From Desulfobulbaceae bacterium DB1 (GTDB lineage Bacteria; Desulfobacterota; Desulfobulbia; Desulfobulbales; SURF-16): 64,000 bases of DNA. A program made the position numbers and the translations under genes. Under the pieces are notes generated by a model. It was not told where the DNA came from. It saw only the letters and a program-made list of their open reading frames with translations, and searched no databases. Positions 16,074 to 24,185 of the stretch are shown in pieces. The stretch is taken from NCBI GenBank assembly GCA_001914235.1, contig MQUF01000007.1:62001-126000 (forward strand), read 5' to 3'. Positions within the stretch are counted from its first letter, which is position 1; every line of letters begins with the position of its first letter.

Positions 16074-17385
16074 CTACCACCCCTGTTTATGCAAGCGCAA
16101 TATGAAAGGTGATTGACGAAAAAAAGGAAACGGAATTCGCCCGCCGGTCCGACATGGTTTCACAGAAAAAAAACCGACCAGTCCGGGGAAAAGGGCGATA
16201 ATCAGAAGTCCGGTCAGTTGCAGCAGCACAAAGGGAATCACCCCCCGGTAAATATGGGCGGTTGTCACTCCCGGCGGAGAAACGGCCCGCAGATAAAAAA
16301 GGGAAAAGCCGAAGGGAGGGGTTAGAAAGGAGGTCTGCAGATTGACCGCGATCAGGATGCAGAGCCAGACCGGATCAATCCCCAGATCAATCATGACGGG
16401 GGCCAGCACCGACCAGGGACCAAGCCCCCGGGACAGCGAATGCAGCGCTTCGCGGACCAGCCCGTCACCGCCGGTGCCGCGGAAGACCAGGCCGAATGCC
16501 GCGGCGCCCACCAGCACGATAAAGACCATGAAGGTGAGCTGCATGGTGGAACGGGCGACCTGGTCAACCATGCGCAGATTGAATCGGCCCGAAGCCATGG
16601 CAAGAAGCGAGGCTCCAACCGCTCCGACGCCGGCGGCCTCGGTGGGCGAGGCAATGCCTGCAAAAAGGGAACCGAGCACAGCCACCATGAGAACCAGGGG
16701 CGGTGCCAGGGCCTTGACAATCCGCAGCCGGTTCGCCCCGGGTCCTCCCTCGTCACGCACAACGGCGGGAGCCTGCGCGGGATTTCGATACGCCCAGACA
16801 ACAATATAGGCTACATAGAGCACCACCAGCACCAGACCGGGCAGCACGGCCCCCAGAAAAAGATCGCCCACCGGCACGCCGACGATGTCGCCGATCAGAA
16901 TCAAAACGATGCTGGGGGGGAATGATCTGCCCCAGGGTACCGGAAGCAGCCACCGTGCCGCAGGCCAGCTCCTTTTGATACCCCCGCCGCAACATGGCGG
17001 GAACGGCAAGAAGTCCCATGGTCACCACCGTGGCCCCGACAATGCCGGTTGAGGCGCCGAGAAGCGCACCGACCATGACCACGGAAACGGCAAGCCCTCC
17101 CCTCATGCGTCCGAAAATCAGAGCCATGGTGTCGAGCAGCCTCTCCGCCAGCCCCGATCGCTCCAGCATGACCCCCATGAAAACAAAAAGCGGCACCGCC
17201 AGCAGGGTGGAATTGTTCATGATCCCCCAGATGCGCAAGGGAAGCAGATTAAAAAAATTCCAGCCGAAACCGACGAAACCGAACACCAAGGAGGTGCCGA
17301 GCAGGGTGAACGCCACCGGGAATCCCGCCATCAGCAAAACGGTCAGGGCAACAAACATCCAAAGGGGAAGAAACTCAGCAAACAT
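16074..17385 (-). pseudogene. dctM: TRAP transporter large permease DctM, frameshifted
   Basis: The 5' frame (17385 to about 16915) encodes a normal DctM N-terminus (FPVAFTLLG, GVMLERSGLAERL, STGIVGATVVTMG, GTLGQIIPP). At that conserved IIPPS motif the coding strand has seven C residues (16914-16920) where six would keep frame, and the rest of the protein (SIVLILIGDIVGVPVGDLF...SLFAGIASPTEAAGVGA...GLLIIALFPGL) continues in the next frame to 16074. Joined, it is about 436 residues, normal for DctM, with some 11-13 membrane spans. Either a sequencing error in the homopolymer, a phase-variable tract, or a genuine inactivation. It overlaps dctQ by 11 bases. Confidence 0.85.
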
Positions 17386-17953
17386 CGCCGGCAGCCTCCT
17401 CCGGATTCCTGCAATTTTTCTGTTCCAAAGGACAACCGCGGAGCAGCAGCACGCTTTTCAGGCCGAGTGACACCCCCTGCAGGCCGATCAGCAAAAATGC
17501 CAAACTGATGATGGATTTCAGGACGAAACGAAATTGAATGCCACCGGGATCCGGTGACCCCTCCCCCATCCGGAAGGAAGAAACCGCAAAAGGCACACCC
17601 GTGGCAATGACCAGCCAGCAGCCGGGCAGCAGAAGCAACAACACGCCGGCAAGATTGATCCAGGCCCGGCTGCGGGCGCCCAGGCGCTGGTAGACGATGT
17701 CCACCCGGACATGGCCTTCCTTGAGCAGGGTATAGCCGCCGCCCAAGAGAAAGATAAGGGCAAAGAGATGCCACTCAAGTTCATGCAGAAAAACAAAACT
17801 TGCGTGGAAGAGATAGCGCAGCACCACGTTGCCGAAAACCACCAGCACAAGGAGCACGGCAAGCCGGGAGACCGTTCGGCCGATCCAGAGATTGGTCTGA
17901 TCGATCAGGCGGCAAAGGCGCGTGAGCAGAGGAACTAAAAAATTATCACTCAT
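17375..17953 (-). CDS. dctQ: TRAP transporter small permease, DctQ family
   Basis: 192 residues with four hydrophobic spans (about 27-47, 58-77, 98-120, 147-168). The motif FLHELEWHLFALIFLLGGGYTLLKEGHVRVDI is the DctQ signature region (split here by family reading: LEWHLF and HVRVD). It anchors the large permease in the inner membrane. First gene of dctQ-dctM-PilZ; a convincing promoter was not found in the gap upstream. Confidence 0.88.
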   Translation of the reverse strand: MSDNFLVPLLTRLCRLIDQTNLWIGRTVSRLAVLLVLVVFGNVVLRYLFHASFVFLHELEWHLFALIFLLGGGYTLLKEGHVRVDIVYQRLGARSRAWINLAGVLLLLLPGCWLVIATGVPFAVSSFRMGEGSPDPGGIQFRFVLKSIISLAFLLIGLQGVSLGLKSVLLLRGCPLEQKNCRNPEEAAGDVC

Positions 17954-18190
17954 CAGGGGGCCACAATGTTTCCGGTTGACGGCTGCCGGTTAACGGTGAA
18001 AAGCTTTTTCCCCGGAATCAAGAAAATTCCTCGCAGGCTCAAAACCGGTAACGGTCAACGCATTCAGTCCCCCTCTCTATCCTACTTGCCGAACTTTTGC
18101 AAGTCCCGCACACCCGCTTCAGCCGACCGGGGCAAGAGAGGTACGGAAAAAAACAGAATATTTTATCAAGCATGGGGATGCGGCCATTTT
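17954..18190. other. Gap upstream of dctQ
   Basis: No protein-like frame. It should hold the dctQ promoter, but no clear -35/-10 pair was found. GTTGAC (near 17977) and GTCAAC (near 18054) with adjoining CCGGTTAACGG/CCGGTAACGG sequences form related elements that could bind a regulator. Confidence 0.3.
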
Positions 18191-18235
18191 GAAATAAAAA
18201 AGGGCAGCCCGTCCGCGTAAGCGGACGGGCTGCCC
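18191..18235 (-). terminator. Strong rho-independent terminator of the ZraP-like gene
   Basis: A perfect 15-bp stem (18202-18216 with 18221-18235) and 4-base loop, followed on the minus strand by TTTTTTATTTC. It lies 43 bases after the stop of the gene at 18279. Confidence 0.92.
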
Positions 18236-18278
18236 TGGAGGAGAGAAGATGAAGAAAAAGAAAGGAGTGAAAAATGAT

Positions 18279-18749
18279 TTAGTTCTGCTCGGTTACCGGT
18301 CCCCGGCAATGGCGTCCGTAACCTTTCCCCATGCCCTTGCCGCATCCTTGCCCCATCCCGGCACAGGGGCCGTTGCCATCAAAATTGCAGCCATAACCGG
18401 CGCCGCCGCCTTGCCAGCCGAGTTCTTCAGCCTTGGCCTGAATCCGGCCGCGCAGATCAAACATCTGATCAGCCAGGGCATCGATCGCACTCTGGTCCGG
18501 GTTCTCGGCAAACCTCAAGGCCCGCATCTGCTCCTGCAGACTGAACATATCCTTGCGCAGATCAACAGTTGCATCCATGAAGGTATTATAGGTTTTCTTG
18601 GTTTCCGCATCCATGGGTTGCGCCTTCATGCAGTCGGCTGCCGCCGGACCACCGCCCCAACCCTGGGGACCCCGCTGTGCGTCTGCATTATAAAACCCGA
18701 AAAGACCGATTGTTGCTGCCAGTGCGATTGCTGCGATTGTTTTTTTCAT
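18279..18749 (-). CDS. Periplasmic ZraP/Spy-like metal-binding protein
   Basis: 156 residues, AGGAGG ribosome site. A cleavable signal peptide (MKKTIAAIALAATIGLFGF, cut after ADA near residue 24) precedes a helical domain (50-110: DLRKDMFSLQEQMRALRFAEN, ALADQMFDLRGRIQAKAEEL) typical of the LTXXQ/ZraP/CpxP group, and a glycine-rich tail with four Cys and one His (YGCNF...GPCAGMGQGCGKG...RHC) that should bind metal. ZraP in enterobacteria is a zinc-binding periplasmic chaperone under the sigma-54 activator ZraR; a sigma-54-like sequence is present here too. Single-gene unit closed by a strong terminator. Confidence 0.8.
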   Translation of the reverse strand: MKKTIAAIALAATIGLFGFYNADAQRGPQGWGGGPAAADCMKAQPMDAETKKTYNTFMDATVDLRKDMFSLQEQMRALRFAENPDQSAIDALADQMFDLRGRIQAKAEELGWQGGGAGYGCNFDGNGPCAGMGQGCGKGMGKGYGRHCRGPVTEQN

Positions 18750-18821
18750 GTTGTTGCCTCCTTGTAATTGAGTAATGGCATAAAAAGTGATTTTGATTTC
18801 CGCTTTTGCTTTATCCCATTA

Positions 18822-18837
18822 TTCAACAGCCGTGCCA
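18822..18837 (-). promoter_or_regulatory. Sigma-54-like promoter of the ZraP-like gene
   Basis: On the minus strand TGGCAC-N5-TTGAA: perfect -24 element, correct spacing, but the -12 GC reads GA, which weakens the call. Transcription would start about 60 bases before the ATG. Confidence 0.4.
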
Positions 18838-18946
18838 ACACGCAATAGAAAATCTTAACATGTTGATTTTAAAAGAAGTATACAAAAAGAAGCAATCATC
18901 GCCATGCGCAATGACTCCTGAAAATCCGTTTTCCGCGCTTCTCTTC

Positions 18947-18981
18947 CGACATTATTGTCGAGCTGAAATCGATGATTGTCG
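18947..18981. promoter_or_regulatory. Possible activator sites upstream of the ZraP-like gene
   Basis: CGACATTATTGTCG (18947-18960, CGACA/TGTCG palindrome) and a related ATCGATGATTGTCG (18968-18981) share ATTGTCG with a 21-base step, about 110-145 bases upstream of the -24 box. The rest of the 344-base gap (18750-19093) shows no gene. Confidence 0.35.
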
Positions 18982-19093
18982 AAAAACAACCCGCCGTTTA
19001 TCCGGCAATCTCCAGCGTGCTGACTCCGCCTCCCTTTTTATGAACCCGGATCCGGACGAAATCCATCTCCGCCCACATGCATTGCATTGAACT

Positions 19094-22000
19094 CTATAAC
19101 TCATGCACCTCTACGCCGGCTTTGCCCCCCAGCTTTCCAGCCTCCTCAACTATTTGGCGGTGGTGGGTAAAGAGAATGACCTGATTTTTCTTACCAAGAT
19201 CAGCCAAAACCTTCAGTGTGGCCCGTGCACGATCGTCATCGAAGTTGATGAGAATATCATCGACAATAAACGGCATGGGTTCACTTGTCTTCATCCGCCA
19301 CTCCAAAGTGGCCAAACGCAGGGCCAGATAGAGCTGATCACGGGTGCCGTCACTCATACCTTCTACCTTTATCAGCCTGCCGTCCGGACGGATACCCACC
19401 AGGATCGGCTCCCCCTTATCATCCACATCCGCCTTCAGCCCGGCAAAGGAGCGCAGAGTAAGGGCCTCAAAATATCTTCCCGCGATCTGCATCACCGGGT
19501 CCTGATTTTCTTCCCTGTAACGCTCAATCTCCTGCTGCAGAATCCTGGAGGCAAGCTTCACCCTGGTAAACCTTTCCACAAGACGCCTCATCCTGGCCAG
19601 TTCCCGCTCCATCCTTTCCCTGGCCTCTGCCGCCTTGGCACTGCCATCCATTGACTTCAGCCTGGTGTTTATCTCCCCGATCTCCTGGGAGATTTGGTTA
19701 ATCGCAGGATTAATTTTCTCTTCCAGCTCCTGGTGCAAGGAAGTTATATGACCAGACAATTCGTCGGCATCCACGTCTGCCGCCTGCCTGGTAAGTTCGT
19801 CAACACCTGCCCCGGCTCCTATCTTGGCCAAGGTGGCCTCGATTACTGAAATCTTCTCCTGAATTTGCCGGTATTTCTCGAACCTGCCGATAATCCCCCC
19901 AAGTTCCTCCGCCTTTTCGCATTTGGCAATTTTCATGAGTTCAGCCCTTTGCTCATTGGCTGCCTGGAGGATTTTTTCCGTCGCCGACACCTCATCCTGT
20001 AAAATTTCCAACTCCTCGGTCAATTGGTCGTGCCGGATGCTGTCTTTGAGGGCCCGGGCGAGTGCGGCCTTTAATTGCAGAATCGCCTGATCCAGGGGCA
20101 ATGACAACATGAGCGGGTCAACCTTCCGGAGGACTGCCTGCAACTCTCTTTTCAGTTCGTCCGCGTCTCGATCTATCCCTTCGATGCGCTTTCGCAGATC
20201 ACCTGCCTCTTTCACCTTGTCCAGACAATTTTGCAGGGTATCGAAATAATCGTTGGCCTCATGAACAGAAATTTCCCCTTGCAAGCCGAGTCCGGAGAGC
20301 GCTTTTTCCCACTGCTCCTTCCACAAGGCCCGCGAATCTTGGGCGTCAGTCAAGTCGCCTTCCGACCTGTCAAAAATTTTCTTTGCCTCTTTTTGCCGCT
20401 CTTGCAAACGTTCCACTTCCGTTTTCTGACGAGCAATCTCTTCCAGTAAGTCCTCGGAAAAAACAAGAATCGGGCCGAGGGCATCGCCGCCGGGAATCCC
20501 CTTGGCCGCGATTTTCTCAAGCGCATTGAAAAGTTTTTGTCGCAGTTCTCCCCTTTTCAAGTTCTCGGTTGCGATTTCCGTTGTCTTTTTCAGAAGATCT
20601 CCCACCCGGTAACGAAGCTTTTCCATGGCGTTGAGCCAGCCGCTCATTTCTTTGGGAGAAAGAGGTTTGATCCCTAGCGGCTCCCATATTCGGGACCATT
20701 CTCCAGCTATGTTCTCCGCACGCTGATCAAGGTCGTTTTCTTCCTTTTCACACTCCGCTAATTTTTCTTGATGTTGGTCCACCAGGGCTTTGAGGTTGGC
20801 GGCACCGGCCACTCTGTCAGCCTCGTTCCGAAGTTTGTCGGCAATGACATCTGCCAGATGAACCAGGCCTTCGTAAGCCTCAGGAAGTGGTTTTTCAGAA
20901 TTAAAAGCCCGGCTTTCTTCCGACACATCCTCATTGTCAAGCCATTGCCTCCGCAGGAGCCGCCAGCCCTGCTCCCGATTTTCCCGCGTCCTGGTCAAAT
21001 CATTTTCTGAAAGGACTTCTCCGGCATATTCGAGCTTTTTAAGCTCAGCCATGGCAGATTTGAGTTCCGAGGTTGAATTCTTTCGGTCTTTTTCCAAGAC
21101 ACGCCTTTCATCACGTATCTCGCTGTAGCCCTGCTCAAATTTCCGCACAGTCTCGGAAAGGGGGAGGGGCAATTCCATAAGCGCGGAAAGCTCTCCTGAC
21201 CAGTGGCCAATCCGCTTCAGTTCAGCAAGGCATTCCTTCTTGCCCTGCTCAACAGTATTTCGGGCATTGTCTATCCGGCCATCGATATCACCCGCCTTGC
21301 GAGCCGGTTTTACGGCCAGGTTAAGGTCATGAGTATCCCTGGTGACAGGCATGGCCTCAAGAGCCTTTCTCACTTCCTGCAGTTCTTGTTCCGCGGCCTT
21401 TCTCTGCTTTTTGGCCTGCATCTCGTGCTGATGAATCGCTGCAAAGCGGGCGCTCAACTCCTGCACCGTTCGTTTCTTGATAAGCATCGGTCTCAGTTGC
21501 TCAACATCTTCCAAAGACAGATCCGGTCGTATCTGTTTCAGTAACTGAGCTGCCTCCTTGCGCAGATTGATCCGCATGCCGTTGCGCTCAGGCCTGTCTT
21601 GCCGGCCCTTCCGGTATTCCCCCAGACGCTGGTGAAAATCATCCACCAACTCGGCATTTTCCAGAAGAACCCTGTTGAGCGAGATGTCCTTGCGCTTATT
21701 GCCGAGCTGTTGCAAGCGGTCGGATTTGTTTTGCAGTTGGATCCTTGCCTCACGGACAGCCTGTTCCACCTGGTGGTGCTTTTCGCGGATATCAGGCGGC
21801 AGGGAGATCACCTCACCCAGGTCTCCTAAACGCTCCCGCCACATTTTCAGCTCGGCAAGCTCAGGGATAGCCTGCTTCAGACGCTCAAGGCGGCGCAGTT
21901 CCTTGTTCTTGTCCTCCCGTGTGTCTTCAAGGCGGGCCCGCGCTGAATCAGCTTCTTTCAAGGCTTCCTGTAGGTCCTTCCATTCCTTTGAGGAAAGACT

Positions 22001-22597
22001 GGCCTCTTTGGCCTCTCGTTGCAGCTCCTTGAATTGTTTGATGGACTTGTTGATTTCCGGCAGTTGCCCGGCGGACTTAAAGAGGCCGGCAGCTTCCTGT
22101 TCCAGTTGATCAATAACCGCCTTGAGGGACGAAAGCCCAGCGCCGGCCGCAAAGAGCGCCTGACCGATTTCACCCTTTTGCGACAAAATTTCATTTCCCC
22201 CTTCAACCAAACGGTTGTGGTCAATGCCATACAGGGACTCAAAGATTGCCGGCTCCACGCCATGAAGAAATGTTGCTAATGCATCCGGGTCCATGGGGTT
22301 TCCCGCCGCATCAAGAAGATCTCCCACGCGTTTTTTGCGGCGCTGAAAAAAAATCTCATTCCCGTCTTTGTTTTCAAGGCAGCCGCCGACCAGCAGCTGG
22401 TCATAGGAGTGGATGAAATTATCGGGAGTCTGGACATGAAAGCCATAGAGCAGGGCCTTGAGTGCCCGGAGTGAACTGCTTTTGCCGGCCTCGTTGGCAC
22501 CAAAGATAATATGGAGTCCCGGCTCCCTGGAGTCAAACTCCAGAGTCCGGTTGGTAAAAGGGCCAAAGGCTTTGAGATCAAGACTTTTCAGCCTCAT
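19094..22597 (-). CDS. yhaN: YhaN-like SMC/Rad50-type ATPase
   Basis: 1167 residues. N-terminal ABC ATPase half with KAFGPF and Walker A GANEAGKSS (about residues 33-41), long coiled coils filling residues 180-1000, and a C-terminal half with signature-like MSDGTRDQLYLALRLA and Walker B PFIVDDILINFDDD, then the H-loop FTHHRQIV. This is the Rad50/SbcC layout of the YhaN family, which works with the nuclease YhaO in DNA end processing. It overlaps yhaO by four bases (ATGA). No zinc-hook CxxC is evident in the coiled coil. Confidence 0.88.
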   Translation of the reverse strand: MRLKSLDLKAFGPFTNRTLEFDSREPGLHIIFGANEAGKSSSLRALKALLYGFHVQTPDNFIHSYDQLLVGGCLENKDGNEIFFQRRKKRVGDLLDAAGNPMDPDALATFLHGVEPAIFESLYGIDHNRLVEGGNEILSQKGEIGQALFAAGAGLSSLKAVIDQLEQEAAGLFKSAGQLPEINKSIKQFKELQREAKEASLSSKEWKDLQEALKEADSARARLEDTREDKNKELRRLERLKQAIPELAELKMWRERLGDLGEVISLPPDIREKHHQVEQAVREARIQLQNKSDRLQQLGNKRKDISLNRVLLENAELVDDFHQRLGEYRKGRQDRPERNGMRINLRKEAAQLLKQIRPDLSLEDVEQLRPMLIKKRTVQELSARFAAIHQHEMQAKKQRKAAEQELQEVRKALEAMPVTRDTHDLNLAVKPARKAGDIDGRIDNARNTVEQGKKECLAELKRIGHWSGELSALMELPLPLSETVRKFEQGYSEIRDERRVLEKDRKNSTSELKSAMAELKKLEYAGEVLSENDLTRTRENREQGWRLLRRQWLDNEDVSEESRAFNSEKPLPEAYEGLVHLADVIADKLRNEADRVAGAANLKALVDQHQEKLAECEKEENDLDQRAENIAGEWSRIWEPLGIKPLSPKEMSGWLNAMEKLRYRVGDLLKKTTEIATENLKRGELRQKLFNALEKIAAKGIPGGDALGPILVFSEDLLEEIARQKTEVERLQERQKEAKKIFDRSEGDLTDAQDSRALWKEQWEKALSGLGLQGEISVHEANDYFDTLQNCLDKVKEAGDLRKRIEGIDRDADELKRELQAVLRKVDPLMLSLPLDQAILQLKAALARALKDSIRHDQLTEELEILQDEVSATEKILQAANEQRAELMKIAKCEKAEELGGIIGRFEKYRQIQEKISVIEATLAKIGAGAGVDELTRQAADVDADELSGHITSLHQELEEKINPAINQISQEIGEINTRLKSMDGSAKAAEARERMERELARMRRLVERFTRVKLASRILQQEIERYREENQDPVMQIAGRYFEALTLRSFAGLKADVDDKGEPILVGIRPDGRLIKVEGMSDGTRDQLYLALRLATLEWRMKTSEPMPFIVDDILINFDDDRARATLKVLADLGKKNQVILFTHHRQIVEEAGKLGGKAGVEVHEL

Positions 22598-23853
22598 CTT
22601 GCACCTCCATGCCGGAGCAGTTTGGAGATGAGCATTTCCCGGACTTCTGTACGAAGTTCCGCGATTTTTTCCGGGGAGGTTTCCAGAAAGGGTTCTTCGC
22701 TGCCGTATATCTCGGCCGGCAACTTGGCCTTGAGAGTTGCCAGTTCCGGCAGCAACGCCGTGAGGTTCTCGCCATCGAGTACGAGTTCCCGGATGGACTT
22801 GATCAGGCCGGCAATGGGCGAGTCTTCGCCGATAATTTCCTCAAGGCTCACTTCCCGACTTGTGTTAAACTTTACCTTTTCCAGCCACACATCGCCAAGG
22901 CTTGCGGCAATGCCACGAAATTCTTCGGTCCATGGTCCCGTCCGCTCAAGGAGCTGGGCATGTACAGGGCATTTCCCTGTAAGGATGAGACGTACGGCCA
23001 GGGTTCTGCCGTCTGCCTTCGCCAGTTCCCCTTCAAAGGCGGCCCGCACTGCTGCGTATATATTTTCCGTCGTCTCGCATTCGGAAAGGTCGACGTCACA
23101 GATTGCCCAGCGCAGTACATCCAGTTCTCGCTCTTCAACGTCAATGACTCTGCCTTCCTCCACCGTCACCAAGATGGCGCCTTTTGAGCCTGTCTCCTTG
23201 ATATGACGCCCTTGAATGTTCCCTGAAAAAATAATCAACGGCTCCTCTGAAACAACTTCCCGTTTATGGATATGGCCCAAGGCCCAATAGTCATATCCCT
23301 TGCTTTTCAGGTCACTTACACTGCATGGGGCGTAATTTTCATGATCTGCCCGTCCGGTCAAAGAGGTATGGAGCAGGCCGATATTGAAATAGTCTGAATC
23401 ACGCTGGGGATACCCGGCGGCAAGATTATCGATGACTGCCTTTACGGAATAACTCTGGCCATGGATGACAACGCGAAGATGATCAATGGTTTTTGATTGA
23501 GGCTTTCCGGGCGAAAAGAGCGTCACATTGTCCGGCAAGGGCATGTTTTTGGTAATAAGACTTGCGGCATCATGATTGCCGGAAACGATGAACACCTTAA
23601 TACCTGCTTTCGCCAGTCTGCCCATGCGACTGACGAAAAAAAGGCCGGTGTTGTAATCCTTCCAGTCACCATCATAAAGATCGCCGACTATCAGAACAAA
23701 ATCGACCTTCTCGTCGATGGCAAGGTCAATCAGATTGTCGAAAGCCCTCCTGGTCGCGCCCCGTATCTCTTCCGTCGGAGCGTCTTCATGAGCTTCCAGT
23801 CCTTTCAACGGACTGTCCAAATGGATGTCTGCAGCATGAATAAAACGGAACAT
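22594..23853 (-). CDS. yhaO: YhaO-like Mre11/SbcD-type nuclease
   Basis: 419 residues. The N-terminal 270 residues are a calcineurin-like phosphoesterase with all metal motifs: HAADIHLDSP, VGDLYDG, SGNHD, and GHIHKRE. The C-terminal part would contact the YhaN ATPase. DNA end resection or repair is the expected role. The start at 23853 has only a weak ribosome site (AGGTAT). Promoter predicted about 46 bases upstream. Confidence 0.9.
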   Translation of the reverse strand: MFRFIHAADIHLDSPLKGLEAHEDAPTEEIRGATRRAFDNLIDLAIDEKVDFVLIVGDLYDGDWKDYNTGLFFVSRMGRLAKAGIKVFIVSGNHDAASLITKNMPLPDNVTLFSPGKPQSKTIDHLRVVIHGQSYSVKAVIDNLAAGYPQRDSDYFNIGLLHTSLTGRADHENYAPCSVSDLKSKGYDYWALGHIHKREVVSEEPLIIFSGNIQGRHIKETGSKGAILVTVEEGRVIDVEERELDVLRWAICDVDLSECETTENIYAAVRAAFEGELAKADGRTLAVRLILTGKCPVHAQLLERTGPWTEEFRGIAASLGDVWLEKVKFNTSREVSLEEIIGEDSPIAGLIKSIRELVLDGENLTALLPELATLKAKLPAEIYGSEEPFLETSPEKIAELRTEVREMLISKLLRHGGAR

Positions 23854-23898
23854 GTTGTTATACCTAAGAAAGTTTCACATTTCAGGATATGAAATTGG

Positions 23899-23927
23899 AA
23901 TATAATGCGTTATTCCATTCAGGGCAA
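23899..23927 (-). promoter_or_regulatory. Candidate sigma-70 promoter of yhaO-yhaN
   Basis: TTGCCC (23922-23927), 17-base spacer, TATATT (23899-23904) on the minus strand. Good -10 and spacing, fair -35. The remainder of the gap to 24110 has no gene; a GC-rich imperfect hairpin lies near 24010-24030. Confidence 0.5.
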
Positions 23928-24110
23928 TAATGTGCAAGGAAAATACGGAAATGAGGAATATTTAATTGTTCAATTGACGCACAAGAATACTTTCGGCAGA
24001 AACGAAGGACCGGACCCGGAGCGCCGGTCCGGGAAATTTGGACAGGACGTTACGTAAAAAGGTTGCTCCAGTCCGTTAAATTCAACAAAAACACAAAAGG
24101 AGCAAAAAAC

Positions 24111-24185
24111 ATGACAAAAAGAACACAACGCACTCATCTGCATTCACGGCAAAAGTTGCCATTGCGGCAATCAAGGAACACGGTG
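24111..24185 (+). pseudogene. IS3-family transposase orfA remnant
   Basis: ATG with AAAGGAG upstream starts MTKRTQRTH; after a one-base deletion the next frame gives SAFTAKVAIAAIKEHG, the classic start of IS3-family orfA proteins. Only about 28 codons remain before the stop codon of the kinase at 24186-27287, so the element has been almost wholly lost. Confidence 0.7.

Noticed and set aside
17966-18220. 84-codon plus-strand frame upstream of the ZraP-like terminator
   Set aside because: No ribosome site, runs through the terminator hairpin, and composition is not protein-like.
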